This document shows positions 1 to 11,929 of a stretch of 57,650 bases of DNA, one piece after another. Position numbers and translations under genes: made by a program. Each line of letters begins with the position of its first letter. Position 1 is the first letter of the stretch. Below the pieces are notes generated by a model. The model was not told the DNA's origin and did not search any database. It saw only the letters and a list, made by a program, of their open reading frames with translations. The DNA is taken from NCBI RefSeq assembly GCF_001949145.1, contig NW_019091474.1:30852-88501 (forward strand), in the 5' to 3' direction. The stretch is from Acanthaster planci. Its lineage: Eukaryota > Echinodermata > Asteroidea > Valvatida > Acanthasteridae.

Positions 1-118
1 CTTTGTATTCGGCTCGGTAAAATGGCTGCGAGTGGATTCAATGACTCTATAAGCTGATTAAGGGCATTGCGAGTCCAGATTTTATTGTACACGTCCGTGG
101 CCCACACAGACCCCTCTT
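1..118 (+). repeat. Arm of an inverted-repeat (foldback-type) element, cut by the window edge
   Basis: This segment begins with CTTTGTATTCGGCTCGGTAA. It reappears almost unchanged in reverse complement at about 7523-7619, apart from a deletion of roughly 13 bases, and in a more diverged direct copy at about 7680-7779. The left copy probably continues outside the window. No coding content is seen. Confidence 0.7.
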
Positions 119-1286
119 TTCGAATGTATTTGTGTGGGGGGGGGGTACGTTTTGAGCGCCTCGACCAGGCTAGGAATTTCCCCTGAATGGGGTGGTGCAC
201 CCGACGTCAATGTTTGTCTCTGGGCGAGTTCCAAACTGTTGAGTGCGCTTATCTATAGCCATGCTGTTTTCTTCCGAACATGTCCCATGACTCATTTTGG
301 ATTGAATTTAGATAAAACGTCCATTTAAATACAATTAACTACAAGAAGGGGGATTTTTTTTTTTACATACCCGATCGTATTACTGACATACTAGTAAATA
401 TTTCAAATAATTAATAAACAATGTGTTCACTTAGGTCTTCGTTAGCCTTTGAAGCACAAGAAATATTTCCTTACCAGTAGGAAACACAGGTTACCAAGCC
501 TATTAACAGTTCTCCTCTGAACTTCGATGAGCACGGTATAGGTCACCAAGAAAAAAAGGTTCCCGCTCTTGTAGTGATTGTACCGGTGCGAAATTAGGGC
601 AAGTTTGAATATGTAGTGAAATTCCTACTACAACTGCAGCATGCAGCCGTTGAATGGCACCCCCTTGAAGATTTGGTTGAGAAAGGCCACAAGCAGATGT
701 TGGTTGGCTTTTCTCCTGTAAATAGTTGTTGCCTGGATTAGGCCAGTAACAAAAGAACACTGGCCATTCAGCGGCAGAGTCCTTTTTGTGTTTGTGCATG
801 GAGAGGAGCACGCTTTCCCTGGTTTTACTTAAAAGCAGTCGCCATCACCCCTTCGACGAGTTCAGTTGTCAAGGCTGACTGCAAAGCCTCGACAAGAAGT
901 TTAGCTCGACAAAATAGTCTTCTTTACTCCTTATTCCTTTTTTTCTGGCTGTTGTCTGGAAGCGGGATAGGAGCTGAATTGGAAGTGTATACTCCTATAC
1001 GGTAACTATCCCAATCGAAGGACAATACCCTTTCACCTTATTATTTATTTCCCAGTTCAATTCTGCCGAGATGGAAATTTTCCTTGAAGTTCAGTGGTAG
1101 GGGATATTTATTTAAGTTCCTATTAGGGATAATTTGGCTTAATTTATCTAAATCTCCTAAAAAATACATGAAGATTATTTTTAAATCCATACATTAAAAC
1201 CTTCCACAGCCTCTTGCAGAAATAAAGGATTTCGAACCGGGGAAATTCCAAGATGGTTGGTAGGTGCGGTACACGTTATTTCCAAG
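119..1286. other. Upstream flank of the transporter, no gene recognised
   Basis: This AT-rich stretch lies before the first recognisable transporter exon. A 102-residue minus-strand frame at 503-811 has no recognisable domain. I found no exon carrying the D-G-G-W-G-W type motif that normally opens MCT proteins, so the true first exon is either outside the window or lost. Confidence 0.4.
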
Positions 1287-4200
1287 GTGTTCACATCGTA
1301 CTGTGCATGCACGTTAGCACGATGCTTTGGGCGGGCCTCACCAAAGCTCTGGGGGTGCTACTACCCACTCTTCGTGAGCAATTTACAGCCGACACCTGGA
1401 TGATTGGCAGTCTGATAGCGGCCTCGGTTGCCGCGGCAGGTTTTGCAGGTAGGCTTTGGAAAAAAGAAAAAAAAACACCTTTAGAAAATCTGTGACAGGG
1501 CTTTCAGGAACAACAGAGCTTGATGCAAGAAACAACCATGGATATCAGGCACGAGGGGAGCCACGACGATTTACGAAACATCCCAAGCATGTAAACATTT
1601 CAGTTTGCCAAGTGTATGGCTCCTGTGACTTTGCCTAATTCCTTTTAAGTTTTTAAATTGTAGCTGTTAATGATGTTATGTCATCTACGCAGGTCCCTTC
1701 TCTGGGCCACTAGATCGTATTTTTGGAACTCGTACTGTGGTCATAATTAGCAGTTTCCTCAGTGGAGCGTCTGTGATTCTCTCGTCTTTTTCAACCAGTA
1801 CTCTCCATGTGGCATTATCGTTATGCTTACTGGCAGGTAGTCTATTGGAACTTGTTTTGCTGGCCTTTGTGATAATTCTCTGCCGCTGAGCTGTGGGTGC
1901 TAAACTAAATGTGGAAAAGAAGTATGCTTTCAATGTATTTGATCAACCACAGAGGAAGGACACCGCTTTGAATGTGTTTGATCAAGCACGGAGGAAGAAT
2001 ACAGGAGTTTGAGCTGCCGATCGAGGCAATAACATCTATCCAATTACTGCTTTCTGGCCTACTGGTCTCATTTTTTTTTTGCGTGCTCAGATTTCTGGGT
2101 AGTATGCGAACACTCCGTGCCGAGCAAACCCGAACTGGGACTCAAACGTATGCGCAGTGAACCCGTTTTTGATTAGCTTTATGTTGTGCGGAGTTCATAC
2201 ATCACATGATCACGCCGCGCCAATAGGCCTTTGTGCGGACGTACGTATGGTGTACTATTTACGACAAAAAATTCTCTCTCTCTCTTGCCTCCCTCTAGGC
2301 AACGCAACTACATGACGCGACGGCACGACGGGTCCTTGCGTCATGCTGTCGGGTCGAACCGTCGCCTTCTTGCCATTTCGTTTGTACACGCACGACGCGT
2401 CGCGTTGTCGTAAATAGTGCACGGTACGTACGTCCGTGCGCCTCCTTCGAAGTGGTTTTCGTGGAAATTCCGTTGTTCATGGCATGGCTGAAGCGAACAA
2501 GAAAAAACGTCACAGAACAAACGGTATCTGCGAAGTAGGTCGTATCCTTCTGGGATAACGGAATCGGCAGAGAGGATCATTACATCCCAGACCAGGCTCC
2601 AAGTAACGCAAGGGGCGTCCAGTAACTTCTGACTGTCTGGCTTAATGATAATATCCAATAAATGACAGCAGCATTAGTGTAGAGCGCAGTGAAAGCTTTA
2701 GCCCCTGCTCTACGTGGTCATTCTGACAAAGTAATTTAGCATTGAAAAATGCCCATTGTTTTACACCCCCTAGACGGCTGTGATTTGCAGAATACTAAAC
2801 TAGCTTCCAGTCTCATATGTATATTCCCTTGTATTTACCCGTATACATGTACACAGGGTCTTGTAAATGTAAACAAGACCCTGTAAATGTATACGGTACG
2901 TATGCGACTGGAAAAATCAGCATACCAGATAAATGGGCACGTTTGCGGCAAAGTGCTTACATATCGAGTGCGTTCTTCCGGAAATCCCAGCACGCCAGAA
3001 AAAATGAGACCGTTACACTGGTATGTCTGTCGCCTGGCAAACGCAGCGAGCGCTTGCTTCGCACCATCTGTTTCACAACCACGGAACTCATTTGTACACT
3101 ATGATCGTTGCCACAAGAGAGCCTGAAAGTAAAAGGTCACGCAGCGAGCTTCCGAAACCCTCACGCGGTCCTCCTGTGGGGATTTTACGTGGGGCCGTCC
3201 TATCAAGTTCCATACTTTTTGGAAGGATAATTCCTAACTGAGACTTGCCCGTGAAACACTCATGTTGGAATTTTGCCTTTGTCTCCCTCAAGTAACATTT
3301 AGGAAAAGTTACATTGAGATATGTAAAAAATGAATTTTCTTAACAACCTTTCACTTTCGGCGATATCGTACCTAGGTCTCCATGTTAATGCAAGTTGTTT
3401 TCACTGCCCATGCTTACTTGAAAATGAGATTGTTCAACGTTGCAAAGATTTACCAACCTACAGTCGATGGGTTCCAGATTCCGTTGAGTTGACATCATGC
3501 CGTTGTTGTAAGCAATGGTTAGATAAAAAATTAGAATCTTTCGTAATTGAAGTAGAATGTTGCTTTAGGTTTACTACTTATAAATTATAAGACTGTTTAA
3601 AATATTTTGATCTGTTTTTATTTCGGTTTTCACCGACGGACCACCTTAAAATTTCAAACTGTAATTATTCAACTGTGCACGAGACTGGGGCATTCAAGTT
3701 GCACTGTTCATCATGTATTTTTTGGAAGTGATGGGTCAAGATTTGACAGGATATTCCTCTTTCAGGTAAGGTGATTTTTCCGTTTCTATAATTTGATATA
3801 CTAGCAAATATTTTCCAAAGCCCCTTTTTCGAGATGGATTTTTTAAGAAGTATCTGAACGAAAAATATTACAAATTCGAACATCTTTGCACGTTACTTTT
3901 CCTATCCAAGGGTTCCGGAAGCGCGCCATCACGGGTCGACTTTCAGGCTCTGCTGCGCTGGTTTTCTGTGTCGTTAGATTTCTGTGCACTGAAGTAAAGG
4001 AGATTGATGTATGCACGGTCTTTGGTGAGATCTTGTAACAACATTATATATAATGCTTGCGCAGTTGCTTGTGTTATGCTGTGTGTCCTAAGTCTTATAT
4101 GTGCAATTGGCAATTATCTGCAAAGGGCCGACATTTTCCTGTTAATGCTCAAAGGGCGTCATACGTGTATCAATTCATTAAATTCACTGCACAGAGCCTA

Positions 4201-7200
4201 CTTTTTACGCTCATTTGTTATAACCATAAAAATATGACACCCCAACACAATGAAACTACTCAAACAGCTGTCTACAGCTCAGAGACACATAAGAGAGACC
4301 AACCATTGATATAAGACAGGCCCAGACTTGCCCAGGCACTTTCTTTGTCAATAATCCCTTATCAGCACGTGGTTTAGATATTAACATACAATCCCCATGG
4401 GACTTAGCTGGAGGCGGGCTATGGAAAAGAGTTACGCAGCTCAGGGGAAGTCCCCATGTTAAAGGTGACTAAACTAGGCTGTTCAGCATCAACAGAGGTA
4501 CGAATTAACAGGAGGTTTTTGCATTACGTAATTAGGAAAAAATGGATCCCCAGTGTATCAAATCTGCTCTACGCAACACTTTTTCTAGAGATATCTTGAG
4601 AAAAAATAACCGAGTTGTTTACCTAATTTAGTGTTTTTTATATAATTTTTCCGAATCATATGATTACTCCTTGTAGTGATATAGCACACTTTGTTCCTTA
4701 TAAAGCTTTTTAGTAGTGGTGGACATTGTGTTGGCCAGTCTTGGCCAAAGTCGTACCAGTTAGCCTTCGAAAAATGATGTACTGAAGGGAGAATAGAATA
4801 AAATTACAAACGTTTCATAGCTATTTTCAGTATTCACGATGGCAAAAGTAGGTCTAACATAAAAGATCTTCTTCCCTGTATTTGCTGGTCATAGCAATAA
4901 TATGTATTTAATGGAAAGCAAAATATTACAAGTATTGCATAGATATTACTGGCCCCACTTGTCCACCTAAGACCTGCCGGCAGCACTCAGGCATTTTTGG
5001 AATGTCTTCTATTACTTGTCTGACCCGGTGGCTACGACCATCGAGTCCTTTAAAGTACCAGAATTGCAACTCCATCTTTGTCCTTCCTCTATGCCGGATC
5101 AACTGGTTCAAGTATACTCAAAACCAGCCACATCAAGATCGACAAATTTCGGGCGGGTTCAACTTCGACCAAGAGTGGCCAATTAACGACTGTGAGTCTA
5201 GAGTCTAGATCTTCATATGTTGTAAAGGCATAGAAAGTCCCCCAGGGGCTGCATGAATATGTACTATTGGATGTACCCTTCAGGGTATGCACAAGATGCT
5301 TTTTTTGTTTGAGACGAATGGTCACACCATTTGGGCTTTGAAAAATGACTCTTTCCATTGCATTCCTCTCTACACGTAGTAAGATGATATTACTGTAATA
5401 GTTTTTCACTTTCATATATTTCACTTGCCTCGATCCACAACTGTATAAAGTTTTTACAAACCTTGTAGAAAGCAGTGTACACAGTGCAATAGGAAAGATT
5501 CCATATTTCGATCTCAAGGGATACCACTACGGTTAGGAATATTTACGCCCTGAGATTGGTTTACCTTATCCGGTTCGTAAGTGTGACGTCACTTCAGTTT
5601 AAACCACGCCCACTGCACATGAACTGCACATAGAGTTACATGCATTGATGGCCGTTTACACGGAACCATGGAACCGGAAGTTGACGCGCAACTTCAGCAA
5701 TCGTCCAGTGGGAGCCTGCAAATCATGGCGCGACCGCCTTTGTGACGAAGTCACTTACGAACCGGGTACGTCATAAAAATGATAAAATGTACGAGTTTCT
5801 GCTTACCCATGTCATCCACGCACCGATCATTTTAATTAAACAGGGATGTGCAACTACGAGCGGGTCCAGTGCAAAATACGTACAATCTGGTCAATGGGTG
5901 CTAGGGCTATGGATTGCTCTCAACGTCTCTCTGGAAAACTCGACAACATAATTATGAAACGCTTTGTTCATATGTTTCAATTTACTCGTTTTGTTTTGAA
6001 GAACTAGTTTTCTTTATCACTTTTATAGAGAAAACGCAAATCTCGACACTTTCTTTTCTTTTGTTAACTCTGCGCAGGACCTGGTTTGTCTATCATCTGT
6101 ATTTTGACCAGAGCAATGGCCGGACGTCAATTCACCACAGGCTATGCCATCGCTACTGGTGTTGGGAGCTCAGGCCACGCTCTGGGCATGATGTTCATTG
6201 GACCCCTGGCTCAAGTGTTTTTAGACACCTACGGCTGGCGAGGTGCCTTGCTACTCCTTGGGGCAATAAGTCTGCATCTTTGTGCGTTTGCCTTCTTGCT
6301 AACTGAGTCTGTAAAGGTACGGGACAAGTACGTACCGATTGTCTCCAGTGAAGAGGAGCCACCTATCAGTATACCAGAAAAACCCAATACGGAGAAACAA
6401 TCCCAACTCCACGTCTTGAAGGCCGCCATTACAGCTGGAAAGAAGTTGTTGGGATGCTCAGTTTGTGGCCGAGCCGAGTTCTGGATTGCGTTTCCTGTTT
6501 TTGGGTGTGATTCTTTTGCGACAGATATGTGGCTGATGTACTTCGTAGCTTACGCTGACACGAAAGGTTTCTCTGGACACGAGGCTGTAACGTTCACTCT
6601 AGCTGGAGGTATAGGAAATATGGTTTCCAAGATCATCTTTGGCCTTATCTTAGGCAGAGGGTTGGTTAACGTACGACTCAGTCTCTTTGTGACAATCACT
6701 TCGAGTTCGCTGGCTTTACTCACCCTCACCTGGATAAACTCATACTGGGCGATGATGGTCAATGCATTTCTCTACCATGGCCTCAGTGGAATGTTAACCG
6801 TACTGAGTGACATTTACACCCGCGAACTGCTTGGAACTGAAGATTTAGCCGCCGCTTTCAGCTGGATAGGTGTTTTAACGGCAGTGCTTGTTCTTGCTTT
6901 TGGATTTTTCCCAGGTAAAAGGCCACGTTTGAAAAGCTGCTACACCTTCCTCGTGTGTGGTACTGCGTTTTAGTTTCATGTGGAAGAGCCGCAGTAGACC
7001 CCTGATGGCTCGCTTTCGGAATCCTTAGAAAAGAATCTGGATATTTTTCCTGTTCCTTTACTTCTGAAAAAATTTCACCCCAGCAAAATGCCTTTGTAAA
7101 ATATTTGCTTGATCCTTCTGAATGCAAACATTCGATAGGCTGACTAGCCTCACTTACAGGTTTGCCTACTCTATTATGTTATCACACGATAACATATTAG

Positions 7201-8435
7201 CATCACAGTTATTGCAGGCTATTTTGCTGCACAGGCCTCGATTATAAGTAGCGATGGGTAGTCGAATCATGGTTTGTGTTCCACCCCACTCCACCCTGAG
7301 GTGCAAATTATTAATATCTTTGAACAAACGGTGTCCTTTCACTTGAGACTGGTAATCTTGCGTCATGCAAAGACAAAAGTCTTGCGACTGAATAAAACAT
7401 TTGGTTTTAAAGTTTAACGTACTTGTTTTCGGGCAAGCCAAGCCTACAGGGAGAAGATAAAGACGTTAAGTGAACGAGCGCGCTGTTCTTGTTATTACCT
7501 TGTTAGAGGCTGCACTGTGTGTTAGCCACGGACGTGTATAATAAAATCGCAATGCCCTTAATCAGCTTATAGAGTCATTGAATCCACTCGCGGCCATTTT
7601 ACCGAGCCGAATACAAAGCTTTCTTGGCAATGCCCGCCTTTGTTCTTCTTGACGTCAATAGAAGAGAGCCAACCTACGCTTTTGTATTCGGTTCGGTAAA
7701 ATGGCCGCTGGTCGGCTTCTTTTTCAGACAAAGGCGTTGCAAGTCCAGGTTTTTTATATAGGTCCGTGGTGTTAGCGAGCACCTGCATCTTGCAGCCACG
7801 ATTATTAGCCCTAGCCGGACCAAGAGAGAGCGCAAAGGAGGCTCCTTTGGTAGTAACTGCACTTCGCAGGCTTACAAACGGCTGAAATACGTGCATTAGG
7901 ATCACGTAGCTACCATAAAAAAGAAACACGCTCGACACACGTAGCTTTTTTTCAACCGATGAGGGGGTGCATCTGTCCAAGGCGGATAAATCCGTGACTC
8001 GTGATTAATGACCCTTCGGCCGAAGGAAGACTAAGGCCGTGTCCGAAACGGGCTTCCAGAGCTACGGCTATGTTTATTTTCTGCGCGTCTTGGCACATTT
8101 TCAACGGAGTGAAGACCAAGACCTAGCTCTAGACAACAGACTCGGATGCAGCCTAAGGTTTATTCCACTGTTATTTAAGGAACTATAATTTTAAGATACT
8201 TGGCCCGTGTTCAAAGCGTTTGCCACCTCCTCACCTTACAATAATCTTAGAAGTTACCATTACGTTCACCCCTCAGAGAAGTTTCTTGTTTCCTCAACCT
8301 GTTGCAGGTTTGATGTTTGACATATCTGGGAGCTTCGAAATAGCGTTCGTCATCTTGGCATGTATAGCTAGTCTGTCGTTGGTGTCGCTGTTGGCGGAGG
8401 TGCTGTTAAATCGACATAAGGAGAGATCACTCTGA
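1287..8435 (+). CDS. Monocarboxylate transporter-like (SLC16/MCT, MFS) gene, four exons, 5' end missing
   Basis: The exons read 1287-1448, 1693-1836, 6078-6914 and 8308-8435. All introns are GT-AG and in phase 1, and the stop is TGA at 8433-8435. Exon 1 covers the TM1-TM2 part (ends A-G-F-A-G). Exon 2, 144 nt, carries the G-P-x-x-x-R-x-F-G type loop followed by a helix. The long exon 3 holds G-Y-A-I-A-T-G-V-G-S-S-G (TM5 signature region), Y-G-W-R-G-A, a hydrophilic central loop rich in E and P, and the TM7-TM11 block. Exon 4 has F-D-I-S-G-S-F-E and the last helix. MCTs carry lactate, pyruvate or related solutes across the plasma membrane, often with protons; the substrate here cannot be told. 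About 425 residues are covered, a little short of usual because the N-terminal exon with the D-G-G-W-G-W motif was not found. At the exon 3/4 join the usual G-P-P-x-A-G loop is shortened. An upstream ATG at 1253 is in frame, but the acceptor at 1285-1286 fits the phase better. Confidence 0.8.
2226..2444. mobile_element. MITE-like element with terminal inverted repeats of about 40 bp
   Basis: The left end reads GGCCTTTGTGCGGACGTACG and continues into TACTATTTACGAC. The right end, reverse-complemented, reads GGAGGCGCACGGACGTACG and continues into CACTATTTACGAC. The two arms match over about 40 bases with a few differences. The 140 bp interior is GC-rich with many CG pairs and a short CT run, and has no gene. 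No clear target-site duplication is seen. It lies in intron 2 of the transporter. Confidence 0.65.
4960..5097 (-). repeat. Short dispersed repeat beginning CATAGAGGAAGGACA
   Basis: On the minus strand the sequence starting near 5095 reads CATAGAGGAAGGACAAAG and continues into GAGTTGCAA. The same start occurs at 32,877 (plus) and near 33,392 (minus). The reading frame after it is open for about 50 residues here, but no protein family is recognised. Confidence 0.4.
7523..7619 (-). repeat. Inverted copy of the 1-118 repeat
   Basis: The reverse complement starts CTTTGTATTCGGCTCGGTAA and follows 1-110 almost base for base, lacking about 13 bases after GGGCATTGCGA. It sits 60 bp from a third copy in the opposite orientation. 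Confidence 0.8.
7680..7779 (+). repeat. Diverged direct copy of the 1-118 repeat
   Basis: The stretch begins TTTGTATTCGGTTCGGTAAA and later reads GGCGTTGCAAGTCCAGG then GGTCCGTGG, paralleling 1-100. The middle is different. With 7523-7619 it forms a head-to-head palindrome that could fold back. Confidence 0.65.
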
Positions 8436-9689
8436 ATGTCCATAGTGTCCCAATCATCATGCTGCACATCAACTTTTGATATCCATGTAAAGAGGAATTC
8501 GCCAGAATGAAAATGCCCAATTTAAGTAAACGAGAAGTAAATGCTACGGATATTAGTGCTTCACTAAACGTTTATTTTGAAAGGTGTGTAATTTGAGTAT
8601 TGATAATAATATTGGTCATATATGATGGTGAACGATTTCGGGTTTTATCAAATTCTGGAAAATTACCCCATATGTAAATCCAAATTATTAACCAAGAGTT
8701 TTTATTAGGGGACGGGGAATTATTGGTGTATGGCGTATAACGACACCCAGATTGAAAACAAAAACGAAATCAAATTATTTTTATGGGCAGTGGATTTTTT
8801 TGGGGGGGTAATGTATCACCAAACTTCTAAAAGGTTAGAGACCTGTATACACCATTATTTAATAAGAAAAAACATTCGAGTCTGAATTTTGGTCAATTAT
8901 GAAAATGTTACAAACGAAACCAGCAGAGCACAGTATCCTTGCATTGCAAATTTTCTGGCTTGCTGAGGTGCCCCCAAACCATGTTGGATTTACTCAAATT
9001 TTCCAAGAGGCATTTATTTAGAAAATGGAGCAGGTTTAATCTTGAGGTAGAATTAAAACACTCATCTTAGAAAATAGGCATCTTATTCTCCTGAGTAGTT
9101 CAGCTTGGTACCATTTACAAAACGTACAAGCACTCTGATATTAACTGCAAGTAATGGGTGTAAGCTGGAAACCGTAAACCGATATATCGTGCATAATGTG
9201 CACAAAATTCACATTTTACTTGTTATGTTTGTTTATGGATTGGTTCGTTCTAGCGCATTTATGCCAGAAAATAAGCACATACGTTTTCCAAGTTAATGCA
9301 AGTAATATCCATATTAAATAATTTCATATCCACAGCCATTGCCGAGCTTGTTATTGGTTTTTGAGTTGAAAAGTCGTGAATACATCTTGCTGGGTACTTT
9401 CTCTTGTGTAAATAGAGCCCCATAGATCATATGAAGTATACGTTATTCGGGAGTACGTTTTTGGCCTCCAAACATCCAAATCGGGCATCAATGCTTTTGG
9501 GGATCCTGGCACCTGTTCACTGCCGGAGGGGGGGTGAATCTCTCGGACAAGATTTCAGTCTTCCCATGCCTTTTTGTTTTTCTTGTTACGTTTGTCATGT
9601 TTACATCGGTGTGTGAAGGTATCATTTAATACTCTTAGGCTCTGAAAAATCTGCACGGAGGTCCCCTCTTTCTTCTTTTAAATTCTAAG
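8436..9689. other. Spacer between transporter and second transporter-like exon
   Basis: AT-rich sequence covering the probable 3' UTR of the transporter and intergenic DNA. No frame of interest and no clear repeat were found. Confidence 0.4.
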
Positions 9690-9816
9690 GAGCATAGCAC
9701 ATCACTCCTGGGAGGCCTAGGAGTGATGTCGCCCACGCTGCAGGACCAATTCATAGCCGACACCTGGATGATTGGCAGTCTGATAGCGGCCTTAAATGCC
9801 CCAGCAGGTTTTGCAG
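9690..9816 (+). pseudogene. Second MCT-like exon, probable truncated tandem copy
   Basis: The exon is preceded by a pyrimidine tract and an AG at 9688-9689, and ends at a GT donor at 9817. It encodes about 42 residues ending A-P-A-G-F-A-G. Its 3' half is nearly identical to exon 1 of the upstream transporter: both contain D-T-W-M-I-G-S-L-I-A-A, with a shared run of more than 30 bases, and both end in phase 1. The matching second exon (G-P-F-S-G-P-type) was not found downstream, where a LINE fills 10,090-14,075. It may be a decayed tandem duplicate or an alternative first exon; a functional gene continuing beyond the LINE is less likely. Confidence 0.6.
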
Positions 9817-10135
9817 GTACACATTTAAAATGATTGCAAACAGAGTATGATTACCCCAATGTGTTGTCTCACACTTGTCTTGGTTTTGTCATGTTCGTTA
9901 TTTATCTGTCCTAGCATGTTAGAGTGCATAGTTTTGTTTGTCTCTCCGTAGGTTGGGGTACAGAAGCGTTCTTTTTAAACCTTTAACCTAAATGTTTTCA
10001 TCTAATTTATATATAAATGTAAAAAGATACATTATGTAATGTTGCTCAAGTTAATGGCCATGAACCCAGTACTTAAGTAATGTGAATCATGTTTTCTTAT
10101 TGTAAAGAATGACAACATTGAAATAAATGTTTTAC

Positions 10136-11550
10136 TCACATATTGTATGCCGAGAAGAACAGTTTAGTCTCGTGTGAAATGTGCATAGTATGATACTTGG
10201 TTGTATTGAAGGACACCTGCCTCGTATTGGCCCAATCACAGGGAGCGTCCAGATCGTTTGGAAGAGATGAACTGTCATCTGGTGTTTTTATCTCTCTATA
10301 AGTTATAGTGTCGTCTGCAAAAAGGCGGACTCTAGATGAAACTACGTTTGGCATGTCATTATAATGTACAACGTGAAAAGCGAGGGACCCATCACAGTCC
10401 CCTGGGGTACACCTGAAGACACTGAGCTTTTGTCTGACGTCTCGCCCTCTAGCAAGACTCGTTGATTTCTTCTAGGGAGGAAGATCTCAACCCACTTCAG
10501 GAGGCTGCTGTGTATTCCAGTATGTCTGAGTTTGAACAAGAGTCGCTTTTGAGGGACTTTATCAAAGGCTTTACTGAAGTCTAACATGATCAAGTCAGTC
10601 TGGCTTTTGTTGTCAAGTGACTTGGCAAGATCATCGATAAGTCCAGCCAGTTGTGTATCACAGTCATGATCGACATTGTCTGAAACCATTTTGTTGATTC
10701 ATGAGTACTTTGTGAGAGTCGATATGGTCCATGATGTGCCGGTGGATTATATGCTCAAGAATCTTGCATGGAATGCAAAGTCAGCAAGATTGGGCGATAG
10801 TTTGCTGTATTTGCTCTGTCGCCTTTTTTGAATATGGGAACTATGTTGACGTTCAGCCAGTCTTCCGGAAGTTTCCCGCTGTCAATAGACTTCTGGAAAA
10901 TCTTTCGAAAGACTGGAGCCAAGCTTGCTGAACAACTATTTAGAATACTTGCTGGTATCTGGTCAGGTCTCAACGCTTTCTTTGGTTTTATTTCTTCCAG
11001 TAGTTTTCTACCCCCAATTGGAGTTATTGTGAAAGCTGCAATTTTTGGAATTGGTTGCGAATTCAGAGGTGGAAGGTCGTTAAGGTTTTCTTTGGTGAAA
11101 ACTGAACAGAACCGCTCGTTTAACACTTTAGCCTTGTCCACTGCTGAAGATACTGTGCGTCCCAGCGATGTTAGGCTTCAGATTCCAAATACCTCTCCTG
11201 TAATTGTAGAAAGGCTGTGTGTCTTCCGATTTTAGGCTCTCCCCTATCACATCGTGGATGTATTCTTCTTGTGCTTTCCTGACTTGTCTATCAGTTGACC
11301 ACTGTAGTTTCTTGGTGTCTGCCCAAGCAGAAGCTGACCCAGAGTTTCTTGCCCGATTATAGAGTCTCTGTTCTTTCCTTATCGCACGCCTAACTGAAGA
11401 GTTTACTCATGACAGGTTTAGTCTGGTGAAACTCATTTGAGAAGGAATAAAACGATCCATAGCTTTGACGACTACCTGTTTGAAATCTAGCCATAATGTA
11501 TTAATATCTATTGATACTTCATGGTCTCTGTTAACTTTTTAAATGCTGAT
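10136..11550 (-). pseudogene. Reverse transcriptase region of LINE-A
   Basis: Two open stretches (11,141-10,755 and 10,689-10,342) plus a third (10,354-10,136) together cover the palm and fingers of a LINE reverse transcriptase. Visible landmarks are R-P-D-Q-I-P-A (fingers), D-F-S-K-A-F-D-K-V-P (motif A), S-G-V-P-Q-G-T (motif B) and F-A-D-D-T-I (catalytic Y/F-A-D-D, motif C). The frames do not join without shifts, so it is dead. The last 50 bp on this strand look like a short 3' UTR. Confidence 0.8.
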
Positions 11551-11929
11551 TCGAGGTCATCTATGGCAACTAAGTGTGCATTTTTGTAGAAGAAGATCAT
11601 CCTTTTCGGCGGTATAGTTGCTTTAGTCGATATTTTAGCTTAGACAACAACAGCTTCATGGTCACTTATTCCTTCTGTTACATCAAAACTCTCTACAAAG
11701 GAGGGACGACGAACCAAGCACACGTCAAGGATGTTTCTATCTCTGGTAGGTTTGTCAACTGACTACAAAATCATTTGCCAAGTCCAACATGATCTTGCTG
11801 CATGTTGAAATTCTTCCTCTGGTACATAAGGAATTGGCAGTCCAATCGATATCAGGGAGGTTAAAATCTCCCAGTAACCACACAGAAGCAGTCTTTGGGA
11901 TTCTAGATAGGGACTCTTCCAGTTCCAGT

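Larger units (their letters stand above)
1837..6077. other. Large intron 2 of the transporter
   Basis: This 4.2 kb intron holds an inverted-repeat element at 2226-2444 and a short repeat at about 4960-5095. A 142-residue minus-strand frame at 5089-5517 shows no domain I recognise and is probably chance. Nothing else is seen. Confidence 0.6.
6915..8307. other. Intron 3 of the transporter, with inverted-repeat arms
   Basis: The intron contains two head-to-head copies of the left-edge repeat (7523-7619 and 7680-7779). The 7790-7870 stretch loosely resembles intron sequence of the sulfotransferase units near 53,060 and 27,080 (the words C-C-T-T-T-G-G-T and A-C-T-T-C-G-C). No gene is seen. Confidence 0.5.

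Noticed and set aside
503-811. 102-residue minus-strand open frame
   Set aside because: No family resemblance and no supporting signals; treated as chance.
5089-5517. 142-residue minus-strand open frame in transporter intron 2
   Set aside because: No recognisable domain, composition typical of translated AT-rich intron, no splice logic.
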